Origin: Malania oleifera
Lineage: Eukaryota > Streptophyta > Magnoliopsida > Santalales > Ximeniaceae
Direction: 5' to 3'
Assembly: GCF_029873635.1 (NCBI RefSeq)
Contig: NC_080423.1
Location: 109,571,087-109,635,086, forward strand
Length of the DNA: 64,000 nucleotides
Shown: positions 57,401 to 64,000 of the stretch, one piece after another
Layout: the number at the start of each line of letters is the position of its first letter
Position numbering within the stretch: the stretch's first letter is position 1
The notes under the pieces: model-generated
The model's input: only the letters and a program-made list of their open reading frames with translations
Database searches by the model: none
Told to the model about the DNA's origin: nothing
Position numbers and translations under genes: made by a program

Positions 57401-60400
57401 TGCACATGCCCAAACCATGTTAATCATTTTTCTTTTATATCTTCAATTGAAGCCACTCCAAACCTTTGGTGTATGCAATCATTTTTTCATTTTATCTTTT
57501 TTTTTTTTAAAGCTACTAATTCATTGTAACATCCTCATTCAGCCAAACTCATTAACAGAAAATGCTCAATTACCCAACACTCTAATCCACATAACGCTGC
57601 CAATTTTACAACTATTCTATAATATTTTCTTTTCAACCTTATGAGTATTCTATGATCACATGATGGGATAAATAATCTAAAGGTACTCTTGATTGCTAAT
57701 GTGAACCATTTCATCATTTCTTCAACCAACATAGTTGGATTTACATTTCATATACTTAATCTCATTTGCACTATTTTTCGTAAGTACTTTATCTTGATGT
57801 GCTTAAAACGTTAGGATTCTAGAGTTCTCTCCATAAGTTCAATTAAGAATTGACCCCATACTCTAGCATCATCAACTAGTATTGCATCATTAGCAATTAC
57901 CATACACCAGAAAAGAAGTGTAACATGATATTTCAAAGCCATTGCCTAAATTTTCCATAATAATCAAAATATAGTTAACTAAAGTAATCAAATTTTTTAA
58001 AAAAAAAAATGCAGATTACAGTCAGATTTCAAATTTAAGATCGACATATTATCTTCAAATCCACAATATCCTATGATTTTATAACAATTAATACGAGTAA
58101 GAATAGAGAAGAGCACTTAATAATGGACAAAATAAAATTCGAATGGATTTTTAACTAGGAGGGCACATAATTTATGTTGTAAAGTTATTCCAGGATAAAG
58201 TTTAACTACACAACAGGAACAATGTAGACACATACTCTTTGGAGCATGATAGTCATTTCCATTAAACAGATAGCAAAAGAGGTTTTATGTGAATCTTGAG
58301 GAAGATGCATCACAAGTAAAATAGTTGGTGGCAGCCCTACAGGATCAAGACGTCCAAAAAGCAGTAGAGGCAAAAAGAATACAGTTTAGGACATGGCAAA
58401 AATGCAATAGCATGAAAAACTTTTAAAAGCATCAAGAGGCAAGAAAAAATGCAAAAAAAAAGGTTGTTGGTAAAAGCTAATTATAGACATATAATATTTT
58501 ATATACTAGACAGATACTAAAGAAAGGGAAATAAGCACATTAGAACTTGCTAGAGCTAGAGAGTAAAAACAGAGACTTATGCAATATTGAATGCATAAAA
58601 AATGAGGATAATAATGTTTTAATTAAAGATGAAAATATAGAAGTAAGATGGCAAGCTTATTTTAATAAACCATTCAATGGAAGCCAAGTATACGGGCTAA
58701 ACTTAGAATTGACAATTAAGAACGAGTTAAAATTGTAAGATTTTTCTGCAAAATAAAGTCAATGAAGTTAAGTATGCACTAAAGAAGATGAAAAGAGGAA
58801 ATATTATATGACCCGATGACATCCCAATTGAAGTTTGGAAACGCCTTGGGGATAATTATATGGTTAACTAACTATAACAAATTATAAGAACTAAGAAATG
58901 CACTTTAATACCTTTATACAAAAAGAGATATATTCAAAATTGTAATAACTATATCAAAGATATGAGTGGTACAATGGAACTTTGGGAAAGGGTAACTAGC
59001 ACTAAGTTTAGAAATGAGGGTTTTCAGAAAATCATGTTGGGTTTTTATGCCCAAGAGAACAACTACAAAGCTATATATAATATTATATATATTAAAAAGA
59101 TAAGTAGAAAATCGATGAAACTAGAAGTAGAGCAGAATATAAGTTAGAATTAGAGAGAGAAGTTTTCAAATCTATAGATTTTAAGATAAGTAAAAATAAG
59201 ATAAAATACACAAAATATAATTTTAGTCATTCTAAAAACAATAGTGAAAAAAGATTAAACTTGATGGTCGATAAATTACTAGCACTAGCATATTTTGATA
59301 TATTGAGTCTATTCTGCAAGTTGAAGGAGAAATTGAAGATGTAATACATTGAGTAAACGTAGGCATGGACAAGTACTTCAAGCATGTTGTGTGATCCTAA
59401 AACATCTCTAAACTTAGAAGGAAAGTTCTATACGATGGCTATATGGATCAAAATGTTAAGCAATTAAAAAACAACGTATCTAAAAAGTAAAAATTGCTAA
59501 AACGATAACACTTGAATGAATAGTATAAGGGTTTTTTTTTATAATTTACTTCAATTGATTTATTATTTTATAAATGATAATAGCGCATAATAATACGATA
59601 TTATCAGAGTACTAATGTTCAACCACTGGCAAAAATAGTGAAAGCAATTAGGTCCCAAAAATAGTATTCCCATGAGAAGGGGGTTCCTATGAAACTTACC
59701 CATACTTAAGTATGGTATGGAATTCCCATGTTTTATTGGAATCCTTTATTTCCTTGAGATTATAGCCACTTCAGTTTCTGGCCCCAAAACAAACGGGAGA
59801 ACGGATGCTTGGGAATACCAAAAGATGCCGCGAACCAAATGCCCCCTAAAAGATAAATTAAGAAATGAACATATTCATTGTAAGTTACACCTAGAAGACA
59901 AGATAAAGAAAAGATGGTTACAATGGTTTGGGCACTTGCAACACATGTTGCATAGCGCAACAGTGAGGAGTGAAGTAATTAATATCAGTGGCAATAGGAG
60001 GAGGAGCAGACCTAAAATAACTTGGACTAGGATAGTGAGTATTGACAACCCTCCAATTTTTAGAAGACATAACCTTATATCATGTTGAATAGTAGCTAAG
60101 GATTCACAAATCCACTCCAACCTAGTGCGACTAAGGGCCTGGTTGCTGTTGTTGTTGTCATCACCGTAACATATTATAGCAAGCTCTTCTCCTCTTTTGT
60201 CCTACTCAAATTGCCAGCCCAGAATTGCCCTCTGTTCCTGCTAATTGTTGGGTCAGAAGTCAGAACCCCACGGACCTCACCATGGGCAGAAAGCTGGCAC
60301 AAATGTGTGAACCTATGAGAAAACCATGTTCCCCAACTTTTGTCAACTTATGAGAAAACCACCTTCCCCACCAGCTGATATATCTCTTTGCACACTGCAG

Positions 60401-62025
60401 GATAAAATCAGAGTCCTCACTAACAACCAATAGCTTATTTCACTTGCCATGTTACTACTATTTGAGGAGAGACAAAAACAAGTACAGGTTTTACCCATCT
60501 TAACCTACTATAAACTCGTCACAAATTCAAAACAGTGGGTAAATTTACCCCATACACCATTGCCTATATACATTGGTCCATTTAAGCTCCACACAAAAAC
60601 AATAATGAGTGAGTGAAGGAGGGTGCAGAGATAGAACCTAAGGCAATGCTGTGAAACACCCAAGCAGTCATAGCATGGCTTAGAAAGAACTTCAAAATTG
60701 CAATAAGGTGACATCAAGAGACAGCAATCTGAACAGTGTAAGGATAATGGGGAAACTTAAAGAAATTTATAATAAAACAAATAGAAACCATTAGGAAAAC
60801 AAATGACGGGCATATTCAGTATTCACCGTTTGGATGCTTAGAACTACATAGAAAAGGAGAGTGAGCTGCGTCGAGATCAAGCCAACAAAATATAACATGC
60901 AAAACATATTTTTTGCACATTGCTATTTGCAAGCTCCAAGACATGAGTGAAATAAATCTAAGGGAGAGGAGCAAGCGCATCAAAAAGGAGAGATAATAAT
61001 ATGGCAATCACCCAAAATATTTTATTTTCTCCTCTTTCCTCAGTTCTCCAAGAATCAAGAAATGGCCAATTTAGAGGAATTCAAGAAACATTTGTCACCA
61101 AGTAAGAGCAAAATCCACTTATTCTGCTTTGGGAATGTGAATATGATCTGTAAATTCAAAAAAAAAAAAAATCCAATTTCAGACAAATTTTAATACAAAA
61201 TTGTACTTAGTTTTATTCAAATTTAAACCACTTATACTTGCCGTATGGAACACAATGTCACATAGCGTTTAAGAATAGGAATTTAGGGCTGTATATTTGA
61301 AATTATGTGAACTTCAACAAATTTTAATACAAAACTGCACGACATGTTATTCAAATAAAGCAATTTGAAATTCACTGTTCTAAGTTCATGTTTCCAAACG
61401 CAACCTTAATGAAATAATTGAACACTCTGAATATTTTCCACAGATGGAGAAATCAAACATACCTCCGTACACTCATAGTGTCCAGATTGACACCCTTCTC
61501 CGCAATTTGCACACACCAATCCCTTCTTCTGCTTCACCAACTCACCAAAAACATCCGAATAGGAAGCCAAAGGTGGTAGCTTGAACCCAAATCCGGTTCC
61601 ACCCTCGTCCCCACCTGAATTCGGCACCGGAAGCGGTTTCAACGAATTCGGGTTCGCCACGACCCGGACCCCATGCGGAGCCCCATCCTCAGCCCTAACC
61701 TTGCACCTCTCCTCACCCTCCTCGCTCTCACTCGCCGGACGACCACTGGACGGAGCAGCAGCGAAATTGATCAAACCCCATTTCTCCAAGAACTCGAAAA
61801 CCTTATGGAGCAAGCTGACGTCGCCCACCAAAGACTTGCGAACCTCCGTGAAGGTGAGCCGCCGAGATGGGTCCTCCCTGTACTTGGTGATAATGAAGTC
61901 CCTGTACTCCTTGTACACCCTCGGTGTTCTCGATATTGAGCTTCCATCAAAGAACTCTCTGAAATAAATCCTCTCTGTTTCGTGAATTTCGTCCCACGAA
62001 AACCAACCTGAAAACGAGAAACAAG

Positions 62026-62068
<43 letters not shown>

Positions 62069-62090
62069 ATGCTATTGGGGCTTTCAGCAC

Positions 62091-62129
<39 letters not shown>

Positions 62130-62229
62130 CACTGGAGAACGTAGGAATGGTGTAGAGGTCGAGCTCTGGTTCGTCGTCGGCGGAAACGGGTCGAATAGTC
62201 GGGTCCTGTGAGATGGTGCTGATCTCCAT
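54485..62229 (-). CDS. SWI3A: SWI/SNF complex core subunit SWI3A
   Basis: Seven exons join in phase: 62229-62133, 62007-61463, 56867-56373, 56164-55995, 55910-55840, 54961-54786 and 54661-54485, giving 576 aa. The SWIRM domain is at 34-114 ([54 protein letters not shown]). A ZZ-type zinc finger spans the exon 2/3 junction (C198-x2-C201, C220-x2-C223). The SANT domain is at 252-298 ([20 protein letters not shown]), a basic nuclear signal at 359-366 (PPLKKKRV), and a C-terminal coiled coil at about 490-560. Family order and wording match SWI3A rather than SWI3B, C or D. SWI3 proteins dimerise and scaffold BRM/SYD-type nucleosome remodelling complexes in the nucleus. Intron 2 is 4.6 kb and carries LINE debris; the others are 84 to 878 bp. 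Exon 5 (71 nt) is the least conserved and therefore least certain. Confidence 0.93.
55550..55835. repeat. Foldback-type dispersed repeat in SWI3A intron 5
   Basis: GGACCTCCCTCGAAGTTTC and CTCCTGAGGTTAGAC on the left face CTTCAAGGGAGG and CCTCAAGGGAGGTCT on the right. This is the same kind of opposed CCTCC/GGAGG wording as at 3.74-4.11 kb. Confidence 0.4.
57300..57960 (-). mobile_element. RTE-clade LINE fragment in SWI3A intron 2
   Basis: It is antisense RTE 3' sequence with the family words CCAAACCATGTTAATC, CTCTAATCCACATAAC and TTCTATGATCACATGATGGG. It is strongly decayed and has no frame. Confidence 0.6.
58230..60157 (+). mobile_element. RTE-clade LINE copy in SWI3A intron 2
   Basis: Plus-strand translation shows pieces of the linker before RT ([30 protein letters not shown] at 58580-58680) and the family C-terminus ([16 protein letters not shown] and [12 protein letters not shown] at about 59900-60030). 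The 3' end CCTAGTGCGACTAAGGGCCT is followed by GTTGTTGTTG (60139-60157). The RT core is largely deleted and several stops are present. Confidence 0.85.
60158..61462. other. SWI3A intron 2, promoter-proximal part
   Basis: No element, RNA or exon could be recognised between the LINE and the exon 2 donor. Confidence 0.5.
62029..62129. repeat. Two (GA/CT)n tracts filling SWI3A intron 1
   Basis: Tracts at 62029-62066 and 62095-62129 make up more than half of the 125-bp intron 1 (62132-62008). On the coding strand they are (CT)n. One starts within 10 bases of the donor and the other lies just upstream of the acceptor region. Confidence 0.9.
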
Positions 62230-62554
62230 ATCGGATCTGGTGAGCTGGGTGAGCTCCGTTCCCCTGTTTCTACTCTCTACTTTCACGCCTAGGTGCTCGT
62301 GCTACGCTGCGTTTTGGGTGATTTTTTTTTTTTTTTGGTCATACTTGACAATATTAACTTTATTATTATTCAAAATTTATTTTTATTTTATTTTATTTTA
62401 AATATTTTTAAAATTGTTATTTTAAATAATTAATAAATTCGTAGATTAACAAATTTTAAGATAACTGCATAATGTAAAATTTAAAGTATGATTTGTATTA
62501 ACACAAAGAATTCAAAAATGTGCGAAAATATTAAATATATCATATGCATACATC

Positions 62555-62636
62555 AAATTGAATATGATTACACTATGTATTTATTTTAATTAAATTAGGT
62601 AACTCTTTTACACATATTATAATCATATCATACACT
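62555..62636. repeat. 82-bp direct repeat, copy 1
   Basis: It is identical to 63641-63722. Both start AAATTGAATATGATTACACT and end ATCATACACT. Confidence 0.95.
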
Positions 62637-63640
62637 CGTATATTTAATAATTTCTTTTGTGTAATGTTTTAGTTCTAAACAAGGCCTACAAAGGTCAGCA
62701 TCTATTCTTCATTATCATCAAATGTAAAACCACCTGTTGTTGTGCATTTTTGAAAATGATGTTTAAGACAACCTCCCAATGAAAAACGACATAAAATAAC
62801 TTCTGAATGCATCCGATCAAGGGAATAACTTCATAAAATTAAGCTTGTTGCGGAGTCTCCTGATGACATGGGCCCGTGTCATCAAGCATTTTCCTGGTTG
62901 GTTTTGATGTTAGATTGTGTCCAGTGTCACAGCCAGTGAAAAAAAAAAAAAAATCATGAGGTCTCCAAGAAATTATTACACTCTTTTTACCCATCCTAAT
63001 GCTATCTTTGCCCAAGCACACTTAATTATAGAGTTTTGATGCAATCCGATACATTCATGCTGGTATGATCGCACCCTCTCTAGGAAATTGACCATAACCT
63101 ACTTTTTAATACTATGCAAGGAAAGTATAAACACACAGTCGTGCTCACTCTTAAACCACAAACTGGTAAAACTTTACGGAAGCATAATATAGGAAACTGA
63201 CCATAAAATTAACCAAAAAAGATTAGAGTTTAATGGGTGAAAGAAAAAGGAGCTTATATTAAAAAACCCTGTACCTTTAACTGATAAACATTGAATGGCT
63301 AAATACAAGCATCCCACATGATCTTAAAATGCAACTACATGGCTACCTAGATACAAATGAAGCCTCAAAACAAGGAGATGCACAATAGAATTGTTAAAAC
63401 TTGATATGTATTGTTGACCCACAACCTAATAGCTTAAGCTTTTAGGTAAAGTAATAATCTAACATGGTATCAGAGTTAGTTACCAGGAGGTCTTGAGTTC
63501 TAGATAGCAAGAAGCTAACCCCATCGTATACAACTTCCGTGCATGAATTTTAAAATGGGGCTGAACTCACTCTGCGAAGCTGATACTTTGGTTCTACAGG
63601 CGGTGGTGCACTGGTTAACATCTTCTCCAGCTCCAAATTG

Positions 63641-63722
63641 AAATTGAATATGATTACACTATGTATTTATTTTAATTAAATTAGGTAACTCTTTTACACA
63701 TATTATAATCATATCATACACT
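63641..63722. repeat. 82-bp direct repeat, copy 2
   Basis: It is identical to 62555-62636, 1,086 bp away. Weak similarity continues for about 20 bp beyond the right edge (TTAATTTCTT-type sequence). Confidence 0.95.
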
Positions 63723-63864
63723 TGTGTACCTATTAATTTCTTAAAAAATTAGGCAACATTACCTCCATATCATAACACCTTTAAGTATTTGTACTAGACA
63801 TTATTATTGTTTTCATCAAATGTTGCAAAACTCAATCAAACCCGACTTCTCAAATTATTCAAAT

Positions 63865-64000
63865 AACTACAATAACAACAAAACCAAACCTTAGTTCCAC
63901 TAAGTGGGGTCGGCTATATGAATCTTTTTCCGCCAATTTATGCGATCAATGACCATTTCTTTTGATAGATATTCGGTAAGGATTCATATCTTAGTAATTT
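63865..64000 (-). mobile_element. RTE-clade LINE 3' end, running off the window
   Basis: The family tail (AACAACAAAACCAAACCTTA) and the TAAGTGGGGTCGGCTATATG motif mark the 3' end of a minus-strand copy that continues beyond the window. Confidence 0.8.

Larger units (their letters stand above)
62230..63864. other. SWI3A upstream flank
   Basis: This AT-rich region should include the SWI3A promoter (minus strand). It contains a T-run at 62322-62336, the 82-bp direct repeats, and an AGCTTAAGCTTTTAGG and AACATGGTATCAGAG block near 63430-63480 that resembles a dispersed plant repeat. No gene was found. Confidence 0.5.

Noticed and set aside
61581-61967. Plus-strand open frame of 128 aa opposite SWI3A exon 2
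   Set aside because: It is a shadow of the SWIRM-coding exon, with no splice or family support of its own.
61771-62286. 171-aa minus-strand frame reading through the CT repeats
   Set aside because: It runs through intron 1 and then out of frame into exon 2. The family-matching product needs splicing of intron 1.
63470-63500. Primer-binding-like TGGTATCAGAG as a sign of an LTR retrotransposon
   Set aside because: There are no LTR ends, purine tract or coding parts nearby. The block is more like a common dispersed plant repeat.
1-64000. CRISPR array, bacterial operon or biosynthetic gene cluster
   Set aside because: All repeats are minisatellites, microsatellites or transposon parts, and all genes are spliced plant genes with unrelated roles.

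Overview
This window is nuclear DNA from a flowering plant, probably a woody dicot or magnoliid. It has spliced genes with plant-specific family members, an AT-rich background and many plant transposable elements: Ty3/gypsy and Ty1/copia LTR elements, a Cassandra TRIM, L1 and RTE LINEs, an Au-like SINE and non-autonomous hAT elements. I cannot name the species from sequence alone.

Three host genes can be assembled exon by exon with GT-AG junctions and intact reading phase. (1) Plus strand, 6508-10081: a six-exon membrane-anchored short-chain dehydrogenase of the 11-beta-hydroxysteroid dehydrogenase-like (steroleosin/HSD) family. Its signature motifs are altered and its C-terminus carries a triplicated 18-residue repeat. 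(2) Minus strand, 52297-19796: RMI1 (BLAP75), the OB-fold subunit of the RecQ-TOP3-RMI1 complex. Its eight exons make 1.9 kb of coding sequence spread over 32.5 kb. (3) Minus strand, 62229-54485: SWI3A, a SWI/SNF chromatin-remodelling core subunit with SWIRM, ZZ-type zinc finger, SANT and C-terminal coiled-coil parts, in seven exons. RMI1 and SWI3A lie head to tail on one strand about 2.2 kb apart.

Layout: 1-6.2 kb holds LTR fossils, a solo Cassandra LTR, a hAT MITE and an RTE LINE tail. 6.5-10.1 kb is the dehydrogenase gene. 10.4-19.4 kb is a broken gypsy element with a younger copia element nested inside it. 19.8-52.3 kb is RMI1, whose introns hold RTE LINEs, a 1.9-kb TG-rich satellite-like tract, minisatellite arrays, a second gypsy copy interrupted by an L1, another L1, and three non-autonomous hAT insertions sitting inside RTE copies. 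54.5-62.2 kb is SWI3A, with RTE debris in its 4.6-kb second intron. 62.3-64 kb is its AT-rich upstream flank, with an identical 82-bp direct repeat.

I see no CRISPR array, operon or clearly new multi-gene system. The most interesting items are the dehydrogenase with degenerate signature motifs yet an open frame, the heavily invaded RMI1 gene, repeat evolution inside RMI1 exon 5, and several insertion events that can be dated relative to one another by nesting and target-site duplications.
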